45,154 nt of DNA from Dicyema japonicum (taxonomy: Eukaryota > Dicyemida > Rhombozoa > Dicyemidae), in assembly GCA_011109175.1 (NCBI GenBank), contig RDEW01000024.1, positions 856,656-901,809 on the forward strand, read 5' to 3'. A model generated the notes under the pieces. It made no database searches. It had not been told where the DNA came from and was given only the letters and a program-made list of their open reading frames with translations. The translations under genes were made by a program, and so were the position numbers. Below, piece after piece: positions 1 through 10,915 of the stretch; positions within the stretch are counted from its first letter, which is position 1; each line of letters begins with the position of its first letter.

Positions 1-156
1 GATGGTTTGTTCTCATTGTTAAAGTAATTGTCCATTATTTTGCAGAGGCGTTTATCTTCATTCTAAGCATGTGTACCAACTCCCGTCTACTCTATCAAAA
101 TATGTAGTGATAAAAATAAGATAACAAAAAATAAGCAACAATTTGACTTTAATTAT

Positions 157-469
157 ATGTCACCTGAGGATGACGACTTTGTAAGCGATAGTGATTCTGA
201 CGATGAGTTCCCCAGTTTACATAGAAGATTAAGAAATGCAACAAATTCTACAAGATGACGCGTCGTTTATAATATGGGGTGATGATGGAAAATACTGTGA
301 GTTGGACGTGATGCTACATACTTACAGCGCTGATGTCAAGGATATCAGATCAAAAAATTGCGGAGACTATTGCATAGCTAATGAGTCATTCGATAGGATC
401 GAGATGGTCGAAGAATCCAATAATTCAAATGATAATTCTGAGTCGGACAAAATTGATAATTTCGAATAA
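157..469 (+). CDS. Small acidic protein, two exons (97 aa), function unknown
   Basis: Exon 1 is 157-214 and exon 2 is 234-469, joined across a 19-nt GT...AG intron (215-233); the total of 294 nt gives 97 residues. The ATG at 157 opens a strongly acidic stretch (MSPEDDDFVSDSDSDDEF), and the C-terminus is again rich in Asp, Glu, Ser and Asn. Without the intron, the first reading frame stops at 256-258 and the second starts at an internal Met (236). The intron length matches the other genes here, which is why I prefer the joined model. A Tigger transposon begins eight bases after the stop. No domain was recognised. It could be the end of a longer gene that starts before the window. Confidence 0.45.
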
Positions 470-656
470 CTTAATACAGTATGACCTTTACCTATTTAAA
501 AAAATGCCTCAAAACAGAGGTTTCCCCAAAAATGGAGGTTCGGCATTTTCTTTAGATTTATCCACAGTTTAACAATTTAACTTTGCTTTTTATTAAATTT
601 ATAGATAAATAATGTTTTTTTTATATAGATTTTTCAGAATTATATTAAAAACAAAT

Positions 657-2230
657 TTATTTAACTATAGGAAAATAGTCTGTTAATTTCCCTCCGGTTG
701 CTGATTTTTTCATTTGCATTCCTAATATTTTTCTGAAATTATAATAATCTTTCAAAGTTTCAGGAAACAAATTGAAAATGTTCTCTTCAAGTGTATTCAT
801 CGCTGTTATTATTTCCAAATGAGAATAGGTACATTTTACTCCGTCGTATATATACTCGTCATCATTTTCTACTTGATTTTCAGTATATCTTTAATTATGT
901 TATCTAAACTCTCCAATTCATTATTCACCAATGATAGAGTTTGAAAACGACATTCATCAATTTTCTTCTAACAATTAGTAATTGATTCAGAGTGTATTTG
1001 TTTCCATGTCTTTCCAACAATAATGATTATTTGTCTGAGATTTACTTGCTTTAAATTCAACATTGTAAACTTAGCATCCTCAAAAGATAGGGTAAAATCC
1101 ATCAAATTATTCAAATAATTGGATTTGAACGATTTAATAACTCCCATATCTAAGGGTTGAATTAATGATGTTGCATTTTTTGGCAGAAAAAATAGCTCAA
1201 TGTTAGAAAAATGATTATTCTTGTGACAACTTGCATTGTCAAGTAAAAGGACAATTTTTCGGTTGTGTTGAATCATTTCTTCGTTGACAATGTTCAACCA
1301 AGTAATATATATATCAGATGTCATCCAACAATTTTTAGAAAACGAATAAAAAACTCCGTGCTTTTCAGGGTTAAAATTTTTGATACAACGTGGGGATTTA
1401 TATTTTCCTATTAATAATGGCTTCAATTTTCGCCACAAGCACTGACCGACAAAAGAATAGTAACTTTTTTTTTACTCTTTTTAATTCAAAAACAATATTG
1501 ATCTGAAGTTACAAATGATTTTGATGTTTTTCTTTNAATGTACAACGTGGGGATTTATATTTCCTATTAATAATGGCTTCAATTTTTCGCCACAAGCACT
1601 GACCGACAAAAGAATAGTGACTTTTTCTTTACTCCTTTTAATTCCAAAACAATCTTCATCTGAAGTTACAAATGATTTTGATGTTATTCTTTTAATGTAC
1701 AATCCCGTTTCATCGCAGTTGAAAATATTTTCAATGCCATAGTTATTAACATAGTCATGGTACTTATCAAAAAAAATTCCAAGGCAAGAAATATCACACG
1801 AATTTTTTTCACCACTTATTGTCTTAAATGACAAATTGTGTCTTTTCTTAAATTTTTCAAGCCAACCATTAAGGTATAGTTCAAATTCCTAGCTACTTTT
1901 ATAGCAATGTTTTTAAGAATAGGTACTGAAACGGGAATAAATTCTTCCCTTGCTTTAAAAAAGCATTCATAAACAATTTTATCGAATTTCTGTGACAGAC
2001 TGTCTCTTCTCTGTGAAATTTGACTAAGACAATTTGATTGTACGGACCCATTATTTATAAAGTTCATATAATTTTGTTTAATTCTAGATACTGCTCCTAA
2101 ACAATAGAATTATCAGATAACCTTTACTAATTTTATACTTTTTGACAATATCTCGTTCGCTCATGAAACAATTTTCGTTGATTTCTTGGGCAATTTTAAG
2201 CTTTAACTCCAAAGTAAGCTTCCTCCCCAT
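657..2230 (-). pseudogene. Tigger-type transposase with a tiny intron, inactivated
   Basis: DDE transposase of the CENP-B/Tigger/pogo group. The start at 2230 (MGRKLTLELKLKIAQEIN) begins the CENP-B-like helix-turn-helix. A 25-nt GT...AG intron at 2097-2121 joins KISKG to AVSRIKQN, the usual helix sequence. All three catalytic Asp contexts are visible: CDETGLY (about 1715), LLLDNASCH (about 1235) and PLDMGVIKSF (about 1140). The C-terminus reads to a TAA ending at 657. Breaks: a one-base frameshift near 1880 before GWLEKFKKRHN, an in-frame TAG after ITNC at 968, another frame change near 870, and the N-linked duplication at 1384-1695. It is a relic, but it retains most of the protein. Confidence 0.8.
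1384..1695. repeat. Near-tandem copy across the N at 1536 (likely assembly join)
   Basis: 1384-1535 and 1541-1695 are the same transposase segment with a few substitutions and one-base indels, separated by a single N. The duplicated protein text (KLKPLLIG, then the strand before the second Asp) occurs only once in the family. This suggests two overlapping contig ends placed side by side. Confidence 0.75.
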
Positions 2231-2555
2231 GACAACAAAAACGCAAATCTAGCACGCGAAGTTTAAGAAAATTTTATATAATTAAATTTAATAGTAATTG
2301 CAAGACTTTATATAAATTAAAAAAAATTAAGTGCCTCACTAAGAGGTTCAGGTAATTTCCAAATTTGGAAATTACTGTATAAAAATGATCTAATTTTCAA
2401 ACTGCCCCAAAACCTGGGGGTGCCCCAAAAATAGATGTGCCCAAATGAGAAGGTCTGCCCCAAATGGAAGTTGCACTGTATTCAGTTTATTTTACAAAAA
2501 TAATGTTAATAAATTAGTTAGAAGTATTTCCTTTTTATTAGCAAAGACGTCTTTT

Positions 2556-5052
2556 CTACGAGCAATTTAGTGTTTGGGGTTCTCCAAAACATTCTAGGTC
2601 ATCCACAAAGTTCGGTTCTGAGCAGTCCAAATTACTTGTTCCGTCGTCCTGAGAGTCTTTGTTATCCATTCTTGTATAGATATTATTTATTTCCTTCTTT
2701 AGCTCCTTATTTCTTTCGACAAAACCCGTTTTATTCCTGTATGAAACAATCATCGACTCAAAAGTTTTACGTATAACCAATGATTGAATATACGTATAGG
2801 TTCTTTCGCTTATGTTCAGAGATCTGGAATGTTCCCACGAGTGTGAGGTTACCAATCCAACCCGGGTCAGTACTATTGGGACAATCCTCACTTTCGCATG
2901 GTGTATTTATTCCAGTTCTTTCGATAGAAGGTCATACTTTCTCAATTTTTCGAATTCTACTTGTTAGAGAATTTGGGATGATGTTATACCCACTTCAACC
3001 AACAGTATTTGATTTTTCTTTTTATCGTAGAAACTTTAGGATATCTGTTATTAAGGAATCGGCTAAGTGGATCCAACACTAGCACAAATAGCATAGGAGA
3101 CAACGATCTCCCTGTAAAATTCCCCTTGAAGTTTGATAGTGCGAATATTATCTTTATTCAAAAAGAAGCTTGAGTTTCCAGTTTTGAATAAGTATTTTAA
3201 TTACGTTAACAATCCACAATGGAATGCCAGAGTTTTCAAGGAAAGAGAAAATCATGGTTTACTGAGTCGAAAGCCTTTTTAACGTCAATCCATGCTGCAT
3301 AAAGTCCAAATCTGTTGATGTTAATTGACTTGTTCACCAGAGCCTGTTCATTAGCACCTTGGCATCTACTCCTCGTGCCCACTTGATTTTCAGTAAGTAT
3401 GTCAAATGCTTCCTCATAGTCAGTTAGCTTCATATTAATGCATTTAGTCATGAGTTTATATAACGGTGGCATGCATGTAATCGGGCGGAAATCTTTTGGA
3501 GACTCAGGGGCAGTGCATTTTGGGATCAAGTAAGTGAGTCCAGTGAAAAACTACTCTCCGGCACACATTCTTCTTCCACAAGTCTACTCATCACATTAAA
3601 TATTGAGTCGTGCAAAGACGTGAACTTTTAATAAAAAAGTTGAAAACTCCATCGCAGCCTGGGTCTTTCCAGTTAGGCAGATATTTAATTGTTTCATTAA
3701 ACTCATTTCTATTAAATCCAACACGTACATTCTCGACGTCGGTTATTCTTTTTTCAATATTAACCCTCTCTAAACATGCATCTTTTTTTTCCAGAAGTCT
3801 TCCCAAAGTCTGTACATTTTTAATTATCAATAGACTCAGTAGCATTATTTGTCGTAGGGGTTAAGTTTCTGTAAAATGATCTTCTATTTAATTCGAAGTT
3901 TAGATTATCAAGACGGAATTTCTTGCGGGACTCAGATACACACAATTTCTTTTCGAGAATTTTAATTTTATCTTCAATGTACGAAATAATCCTCCTTCTT
4001 TCACCATGATTTTTATTGCATCCCACTAAGGATGTCGCGTGGCAGGTCATAGGTTTTTCCTCTGATGACAACGTCTTCATAAAACAATTTTTTAATTAAC
4101 AAAAAAAAGGATTTCCACTTTTCGACTATTCTACATATATTCTCATTCCATTTTGATGGCTCATTTTTTTCATGTAATCTGCTTGACCAGCATAAATAAG
4201 AGTAGAAATTTGATCCATAGAAATTATGGAGTTCTTTTTAACCCATTGGCTGACACAGTTCAAACACTCCAATAAGNATGACAACGTCTTCATAAAAAAT
4301 TTTTTTAATTAGCAAAAAAAAGGATTTCCACTTTTCGACTTTTACACATATATTCTCATTCCATTTGGATGGCTCATTTTTTTACTGTAATAATCTTCTT
4401 GACCAGCATAAATAAGAGTAGAAATTTGATCCATAGAAATTATGGAGTTCTTTTTAACCCATTGGCTAATGACACAGTTCAAACACTCCAATAAGTTATT
4501 GTCAATCTTGACATAGGGAATCTTTTTGGATCGGGGTCTCGAGCTTTGTTCAATTTGCTCGGCAATTATCAATTGTTCCATAAATGTGCGTCGGCAGTGA
4601 TCGTAAAATTTAGGATCCAGGGACGGTGAAGACATATCAGGCTTAGAATCTGGGGTAACCTTCGAATCAAGTTCATTGCGTGATAATTGATGCGTTCCTG
4701 GATGTATATCAGTTTTCTGAACTCAGGCATTGTTATTTCCTCTCCAACTTTAGTCTTGAACCCCTCAAAGAGAATAGCCCATAGACCTGTGGGGACACGA
4801 CCCAGTCTAGAACGCGTACTTTCAATAACTGAGGCAGACCATTGTTCTCGACAATCAGCTGTTGAGGAAGACATTATTGCTCGTAGAACCAGAAATTTCC
4901 TGTTGTTTTTCTGAGACGAATCCTAGAAGCATCCGCGTCGGAAAAATGTCGGACAAGCTCGGTGACAGTTCAATTTGGGTTTTTTTACTCAATTCGGCGC
5001 AGAAGTCCGCATAATCCGATGAACTTAGATGGTTCTTATCAACATCAACCAT
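2556..5052 (-). mobile_element. Non-LTR reverse transcriptase relic, R4/Dong-like
   Basis: Broken minus-strand coding pieces lie in the order of one polyprotein. The N-terminal region covers 5052-4342, including LLECLNCVISQWVKKNSI and ISMDQISTLIYAGQ. A linker with ERRRIISYIEDKIKILEKKL follows at 4080-3820. The reverse transcriptase begins with PNWKDPGCDGV (about 3660), then DFRPITCMPPLYKLMT (about 3480) and the motif-A region LYAAWIDVKKAFDSVNHD (about 3270). A LQG...GRSLSPMLF motif-B region lies at about 3100, and the tail has VRIVPIVLTRVGLVTSH (about 2870). The YxDD segment is missing between motif B and the tail, so there is an internal deletion plus several frameshifts. The tail resembles that of R4/Dong-group elements, from family knowledge without a search. 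Confidence 0.7.
4065..4497. repeat. Near-tandem copy across the N at 4277 (likely assembly join)
   Basis: 4065-4276 and 4278 to about 4497 are about 210-base copies of the same retroelement segment, beginning atgacaacgtcttcat, with scattered one-base indels and a single N between them. Confidence 0.75.
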
Positions 5053-5417
5053 TAACCAGCAACGTGTATTATATTTTAATAACTTTATTTACATTTTATT
5101 TAAATAACTTGTTAAAAATATTTTTAGAATATTTATTTATTCCTGTTAGGCACTGGTTTTTCACTTGAAGTGAGAGCAAGTAGGTATTCCCTTGATTACA
5201 TAATCATTTTATTAATGATGTCTATAGTATCGGCTTGTATTCTTTTGTGAAAGTTCTTAGGGAAGCTTATAATGTAAATAAATGGGGGATGGTGAACCAC
5301 CATGATAGAACCGCATTATGTTCGTTTTGTGCTTAACGTGGGAGGCTCCATGTACTTAGTCTGAAATATTTTTGATCTTTTGTAGTAAATGTCTTATTAG
5401 CCGTATGCTGTCTTGGT
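5053..5417. other. AT-rich stretch, no clear gene
   Basis: No domain was recognised. The minus strand has a short coding-looking piece near 5160-5280 (KNFHKRIQADTIDIINKM) that may be more retroelement relic. Confidence 0.3.
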
Positions 5418-5650
5418 TGATTATTCCTTCGACGACTTTCTATTACTTACCTTTTATTATATCCAAGGCTCTCGAAAAATCTATAATCAAGACTGCACGA
5501 TTTGTGTTTAGGCAAAATGACACGAATCTGCATTTTACCTTCCATCGCTGAATACACTCTAATTAGGGGACAGATTTGTATGATTCTACTGAGGATCACG
5601 ACTGTTTGTTTTTCGTATCGTAGTATGAAGATTTATTGGAGAGGTATTCG
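5418..5650. repeat. Repeat copy A1 (second copy at 7119-7350)
   Basis: The segment beginning ttccttcgacgactttcta recurs at 7128 with moderate divergence over about 220 bases. The minus strand reads AVLIIDFSRALDII, which resembles a reverse-transcriptase motif A, so this is probably a retroelement fragment. Confidence 0.65.
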
Positions 5651-5700
5651 CATCGTAGTACGAAAACTGTTTTCGTATCGTAGTATTTACTATACATATC
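5610..5700. repeat. Three short copies of a TCGTATCGTAGTA-type motif
   Basis: Near-identical 15-16-base units (ttcgtatcgtagta, ttcgcatcgtagta) occur at about 5611, 5646 and 5671, followed by variants ending tactatacat. A related tagtactatacatg occurs in the palindrome spacer at about 29703. Confidence 0.6.
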
Positions 5701-5728
5701 ATAGTATTAGTACTATACATGGGTATGC

Positions 5729-6236
5729 TGATAGTGTTCCATGATTTCTCAATATTAACCAAACTCACAGAAGTATGCTACAACATTTTCCGCTTTGATT
5801 TGTCCAATAATCAAATTGATATTAAAGATTTAGCAAACTTGTGTCAAAACCTACCAAATTTAACCAAAATTAGCTAAAATTTCATCTTCTGAGAATACGC
5901 CTTACATGAAGTATTTTCCAAATAATGTCAATTCTTTCACTTTTTTGTAATATGATGACTTAGTTTTACTTCATTTGCTATTTAAAACCAAATTTAGTGA
6001 AATTAGGTCACTAGAACTTTTATCAGATTCCCTTCTTGAAAAAAGTGTCCAACTAAAATTAATTGTTGCACAATCAAACTGATCAAAGAACTAGAAAAAA
6101 CTAATTTTGAAAATGTTCTGATTTCCATTTCGAAGAATTTTGCAAAAGTCTTACCAGTCCCAGATCTCTAAAGTTTTATTTTGTTAGATTAAGATACTTT
6201 TCGTATACAAAGTAAAAATACACAAACAGTAAAAAT
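5729..6236 (+). pseudogene. Truncated ZYG11-like copy (third copy)
   Basis: The DNA matches exon 1 of the arm genes from about codon 52 to its end, through intron 1 and into exon 2. Recognisable text includes HDFSILTKLT, DLSNNQIDIKDLANLCQ and NLPNLTK. A short deletion creates a stop after NLTKIS, and further stops follow. The first intron is 15 nt here (gttttattttgttag), one T shorter than the 16 nt in both arms. Homology ends soon after the start of exon 2. It is an older, separate partial duplicate. Confidence 0.85.
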
Positions 6237-7118
6237 GACTTCAGATCCTACTCCCCCCTACACTAGAGTTTTTCGGACGTCTTGGAAACCGGATCACCTC
6301 ATGCACTGGAGATCTCCGCAAAAGCCGCTGCCAGGTTGAGTGAATTTGCTCGCAATTCTGAGAATGAACAGCCACGCAGTGAGGGCTGTAATAACTAACG
6401 TTTTGTCCTTATCATTTTTAACAAAAAATTACATTTTTTTAATAAATTTTAAACAATTTTAAAGAACGTATAAATTTTTGACTTTAAAAAGTTTAGTTAT
6501 TTAAGTTATTAAGTAACCCTGGCATCATTAACTTGGGGTAGACCAGCGGCTATTAAGTGTGACCCATTAAATGGCAGTCGTTTCATAAATTGTCAGTCTT
6601 GCATAGTAGAAGAACTGTGCACTAATTCGTGACATTTAAATAGGTGAGTTATTGTTAACTCGGAGCAATTCCAAAAGGAACAGAGGATATCTTTACATCA
6701 TCCAATTTATGTACTTCGGTAGAGAGGTGTAGTGCACACATCGTAGACTTGCCAGTTAACTAGGAAGAAATGATTCTGAAGAAGTGGGACGGATAGTATT
6801 TAATTATCATCGAGTCTTCAGATGGTTGTCTAGAACAAAATCGTGTATTTGTTTAATACGACCTCAATGATTGGGGTGGAACGAATGGATGATAGGATTC
6901 AGACAGGTCACTTAAGACATAATAATTTTACTTTTGTTTAAGGTTTTGCATATTGTGATATTGATGGTTGGGTTGTAGGCATGGAAGAGGAATAGCTATT
7001 AATTGAGAATATGTTTTATGAACAATTCTACGGGTAATTACAAGACTCTGAAAAAAATCGAATACAGAGTTCCTATATAAATTAAAATAAAAAACCATTA
7101 TTATCAACATCCTTTCCT
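6237..7118. other. Mostly featureless AT-rich sequence with a coding-looking patch at 6245-6410
   Basis: 6245-6410 is less AT-rich, and one plus frame reads LETGSPHALEISAKAAARLS before a stop near 6400. I cannot identify it. Its end (gccacgcagtgagggctgt) resembles 29160-29180 in the palindrome spacer. Nothing was recognised from 6420 to 7118. Confidence 0.3.
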
Positions 7119-7350
7119 AGTGATTGNTTCCTTCGACGACTTTCTATAACTTCTTTTTAATAAATTCAAGGATTTCGAAAAAACTATAATCAAGACTGCA
7201 CGTTTTGTGTTTATGGCAAAAAAACACGAATATTCTGAAGTATACCTTCTATCCCTGAGTCCACTCTAATTAGATGACAGATATGTATGATTCTACTGAA
7301 GTCACGACTGACACGACTGACTGTTTTTCGTATCGTAGTATGAAGATATT
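7119..7350. repeat. Repeat copy A2, beginning at the N at 7127
   Basis: Diverged copy of 5418-5650, including the region around caagactgcacg and the end motif tttttcgtatcgtagta. The N lies inside the shared tgatt-ttccttcgacg sequence. Confidence 0.65.
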
Positions 7351-8480
7351 TTGGGAGAGGGCTGTTTAGGGTCCTTTGGGATTGACAAGTTCTGTGATAA
7401 ACTAGAACTCTCACCCAAGATGAACAAGATTGTTCTGCCTTAAAAATTTTTTGTTGAAATTATAAGTATAATTAGTTTGTATTTCAATAGTTATTTTTGT
7501 ATTTCGTTAAGGCCAAGAGATTGTGAGGCATTAAGTATAGATTTGTAGATATTGTGTTATTAGATTTGCTAGGAAGCTGGAATACCTTAATTTTGAATCT
7601 GGGAGTCAGTTATTTTTGACATGAACATATCAAGTGAACAAACCTCTTAGTTACAAACTGTTGAATGGCAAAAAAAATATATAATCAAAGAAAAACTTTC
7701 CGCATATAAAAAAAGTTATAGAGTGCAATGAAAAATTGCAGAAGCATTTAGACAATTTGATATAGACCGTAGTGTCTACAGCGCTGGAAAACTGACAAAA
7801 ATTTGTCAAATTTATCAGAACTAATGTTTTTCCAGATGACATGCATTTCAATTAAAAATAGCATTTATGTCAATAATTAATAGTTTTGAATGCTGTGGAA
7901 TTTAATCAAAATGCAATGAAGTTCCCATTATTTTCATTAAAGGCTACAGTAAATTTTAGCAGAAACCAATATGAAAATGTCAATATCGCATGTGTTGAAA
8001 TAGATATTGAATATGACTGTATTTCTAATAATTGGAAAAATTATTCTATAATAATGAAAATTTGATGTATATTCCTAATCGTTTTTGTATTCATTACTTT
8101 TTTCTCATTTCGGAATGCTTCCACAATTATGAAATTTAAAAGATATTAATATTCTGAACAAATCCTTTGGTGAAGAATACATTGTGAACACTATTCGGCC
8201 GAAGAATAATTGGTATTTAGTTTTAGTCAATTTATTCAAAAAAATCTTGGTTTTTAATTTTTATTTTTGATCCTAATATTTGTAATAATAAATTGTAGCG
8301 TGGCGTTGTGTGGTCCACCAATTTAAAAAATTCAATAAGATTTGGCAACTCCCTGAAGGCTTCTAATACCCTCCGAAATGGACAATTAGACCCTTCGCCC
8401 CGGGGTCATTATCGTCCCCCGGCGATGTGTTTCAAGAAAGTATAAACATTCCCGGCGAAAACCTTCAGCCTACTGTAGAG
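7351..8480. other. No recognisable gene
   Basis: AT-rich with only short random-looking ORFs. 8380-8450 is locally GC-rich (gccccggggtcattatcg) and leads into the retroelement endonuclease relic. Confidence 0.4.
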
Positions 8481-8489
8481 AAAAGAAAT

Positions 8490-8775
8490 TTACCAATAAA
8501 ACATCAACGGAATTAAAGGAAAAGTCAGGGAACTCCGTTCACTCCTGGCAAATCAAAAGATCGACGTGGACATGATTTAAGAAACTAAACTCCGCATGCA
8601 TGATTCCACTCCTTCATTCCCTGGATACGAGGTAATCAGGATGGACCGTAAAAGAGAAGAGTGGTGGACTACTTACTCTAACAACTCTGGAGTAGTCTGA
8701 AGTAAACTTCAAAAGTAAAACGTTCGGTGTTTCGGTGGAGGTGACTTCTCAAACAAGAGGTTTACCGGCTATAAA
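8490..8775 (+). mobile_element. Non-LTR retrotransposon endonuclease (APE) relic
   Basis: The plus frame reads INGIKGKVRELRSLLANQK, then the Mg-binding Glu context ETKL, then FPGYEVIRMDR. This is the N-terminal signature of AP-like endonucleases of I/CR1/Jockey-type elements. The codon before ETKL is TAA where CAA (Gln) is expected, and further breaks follow. Homology stops near 8775, where a minus-strand reverse transcriptase tail begins. Confidence 0.7.
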
Positions 8776-8782
8776 AAGATTG

Positions 8783-9260
8783 TCATCCTATTTGGAAAAT
8801 CTGCCTGACTAACTGCAAGAGAGAGACTGTAATCCAAAACAGTCGATCTGGTTTCACGGACTTTAATCCCAGTCGTAATGAGATCCTAATACGGACGCAT
8901 TCATTTTCCAGGAAAGTACCTAAAACTCTAGTAGGAACTGCGTTGAGCGAGGCACCGCTCTCGGAAGACGCCCCGACCAAAGACAGGCAGGGCTGTTTCG
9001 GCTAGATGACACTTGCAAATCTTCGAAAGAATTCCAGCATATAGGATCGTCCAGTCTTGCTGGAAGAACGGGAAATACATGGAAAGCTGATATGCACGGC
9101 TCCAGGCCTCAAGATCATGGCCGGCGTCCTTGTCGATAGAGAATTCAGGTAGAGAGTTTAGAATATTCTTGACAAGGGAGTTACAGGCAATTAGCGAAAA
9201 TAGATATGCAGGGATAATAAGGTCTAGTAAGTTTCGAATTCCAACTCCTCCGAGTCTCAT
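8783..9260 (-). mobile_element. Reverse transcriptase C-terminal relic
   Basis: Two overlapping minus-strand frames make up one protein tail: RLGGVGIRNLLDLIIPAYL (from 9260), then after a frameshift near 8950 SGASLNAVPTRVLGTFL and RIRISLRLGL. The LGGxGIR...LPAxL and LxAxPxxxLGTxL motifs are typical of the C-terminal region of many retroelement reverse transcriptases. No catalytic core is present. It abuts the endonuclease relic tail to tail. Confidence 0.65.
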
Positions 9261-9330
9261 TTTACAAAATTAATAAAATTAATATTAATTAATTTTTATT
9301 TAAAAATAAATTTTTTTAATTCATTATTAG

Positions 9331-10191
9331 GTCACTTTCTGATAATGCTCTATTACTAGGTTTATTAAATAAATTAATAATAGTCATATTTGCGTGTTTA
9401 GTAAGCAATAGAAATGTGTCGCAGAATATTGATACTTTTGAAAAATTGTCTATTAATGTCCCTGTGTGGGGTGGATTCGAGAATAACCGAGTTGTATCGT
9501 TATTTAGTGGGATAATTGAAGTTGAATATAAAATTAATAATACTGTAATCAGATTATATTTATAAAGATAAAATATGAAAATTTAATTGACGCAATTTTT
9601 TACTTTAGTTTACCTCTAAATTTTTCACCTCATGAACTGAAATGGAAGAAAAATGATATAGAATTCAAAATATTAATTTCCTGTATCAAAAAATATATGT
9701 TTTCTGGGAATTAGCATTGATTTCCATTCATATACATATGTTTACTCCAAGTATTAAGATTTGGACGACTGGTTATTACAACTGCTCTGAACTAGTCGTA
9801 AAAATTTCTGAATCTGCAACTATAAAAATAAGAGATATGAAAATGCAACTATCAAATCAGATAATAACAAAATATTTACTGGAAAAAGTACTTATGATAA
9901 CCAATATTTAGCACTCGGATGTGATTTTGAAAGAAATCTCCAATTCAAATCAACATCCCATATGAGTACAAAAATAAATACAACTACTTCTCAACGTTAT
10001 ATAAAAAATACAATGCACTCTCATACAATAAGTAATATTAAGTTAAATTTAGAAATCAAATCTCCAGTACTAGTTTGTGTAATTGGCGGATAGTTGTGAT
10101 CTTTGCAGTCGTTTATTTAATAAATATAATAGAATACGTTTTTATCCAGTACAGAATGGCATACTCAATTACTAATATTATTTTCTTTTAG
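9331..10191 (+). CDS. Putative type I membrane glycoprotein, at least 6 exons, 5' end unresolved
   Basis: The plus strand stays open if five small GT...AG introns are removed: 9545-9567 (23 nt), 9699-9714 (16), 9740-9758 (19), 9798-9832 (35) and 10077-10093 (17). The phases agree at every join, and exons 2-6 add to 537 nt, ending at TAG 10189-10191. The first visible exon (about 9331-9544) has no ATG but opens with a hydrophobic run (LLNKLIIVIFACLVS). The middle has several Asn-X-Ser/Thr sites (NCS, NATI) and two Cys. The end carries a transmembrane helix (LVFVIFAVVYLINII) and a short tail. The layout resembles a type I surface or lysosomal glycoprotein. I considered a LAMP-like protein but cannot support it. 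Confidence 0.5.
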
Positions 10192-10559
10192 ATTATAATA
10201 ATGACAATTATCTCATATAAGGCTTAATGATGTTGAAGTTGTTAGTTAGTCTGAGATTGATGTGGTGACGTATCTCTAACGAATGAAACTTCAAGAAAAG
10301 TAAAATCTATGTTCAATTTATTATCGTGTCCATTGACATAGTGATTACTTTTTCATTTATAATTATATATAATAATCATTGACATTGAACGACCGAAATA
10401 ACATGGGGATGTAGAGAAGTGGCGTAGACTGTTTTTTTATTTGAGAAATAGTAACATTGTATAAGGTGGAGTGATTGTAGAAGTAAGATATCACCGTTGT
10501 ATGAAAAGTGGTGGATATCTATAGTATTTTTTATTAAGGAGTAAATAAAATTTATAATC

Positions 10560-10915
10560 ACAAATGCACTCGAAAAATATTTCAGAAATTGTGGAATAAA
10601 TTCGTAGTAAATTTTCCCTTCGATCATAAATTAAAATGGAATACCAGGCAACATCCTGTGAAATGGAAAACATATTTTCGATTCTTTAAAATTTTTAACA
10701 AAGATAAAAATTTCCAACCCGAAAATGTAAAATATTATTTATTTTGTGTTTGACAATTAAAAATAAAATCAACTTTTAATTTTTAGGTCAATTTTTTTAA
10801 TATATTTATCAATTCAAGATAACATTTTATACCTTCAGGTCAACAAGAGGCTAATCCTATCAACAATTTCGCTGACTCTAAAAACAAGAGACTCGCCGTT
10901 ACACCAATAATCTAA
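10560..10915 (+). CDS. Unidentified coding exons (3' part of a gene)
   Basis: From about 10558 a plus frame without ATG reads KCTRKIFQKLWNKFVVNF and KWNTRQHPVKWKTYFRFFK. It can pass a 39-nt GT...AG intron after YYLFC. A further block, QQEANPINNFADSKNKRLAV, ends at TAA about 10913-10915, with one unexplained stop between the two blocks. The protein is rich in Lys, Trp and Phe. Upstream exons may lie at 10390-10520 but I could not join them. No family was recognised. It may belong to the membrane-protein gene just upstream or be a separate one. Confidence 0.3.

Larger units (their letters stand above)
477..2478 (-). mobile_element. Tigger/pogo-type DNA transposon, about 2.0 kb, at a TA site
   Basis: The element starts CAGT at 477 and ends ACTG at 2478, and each end is flanked by TA, the expected pogo/Tigger target duplication. 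The two ends are only loosely similar beyond the first four bases. Both subterminal regions carry GGGG/CCCC-type motifs (gccccaaaa at the right end, ccccaaaaatgg at the left). A transposase reads on the minus strand inside. A single N at 1536 lies in the middle and may distort the internal length. Confidence 0.75.

Noticed and set aside
381-572. Overlapping plus-strand ORF of 63 residues
   Set aside because: It spans the transposon boundary at 477 and overlaps the acidic protein in another frame; a chance ORF.
9331-10191. Assignment as a LAMP-family protein
   Set aside because: The layout is similar, but the Cys spacing and the cytoplasmic tail signal are not convincing.
10376-10673. Two overlapping minus-strand ORFs
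   Set aside because: The plus strand gives longer protein-like text over much of the interval, and the minus frames could not be joined by a plausible intron.
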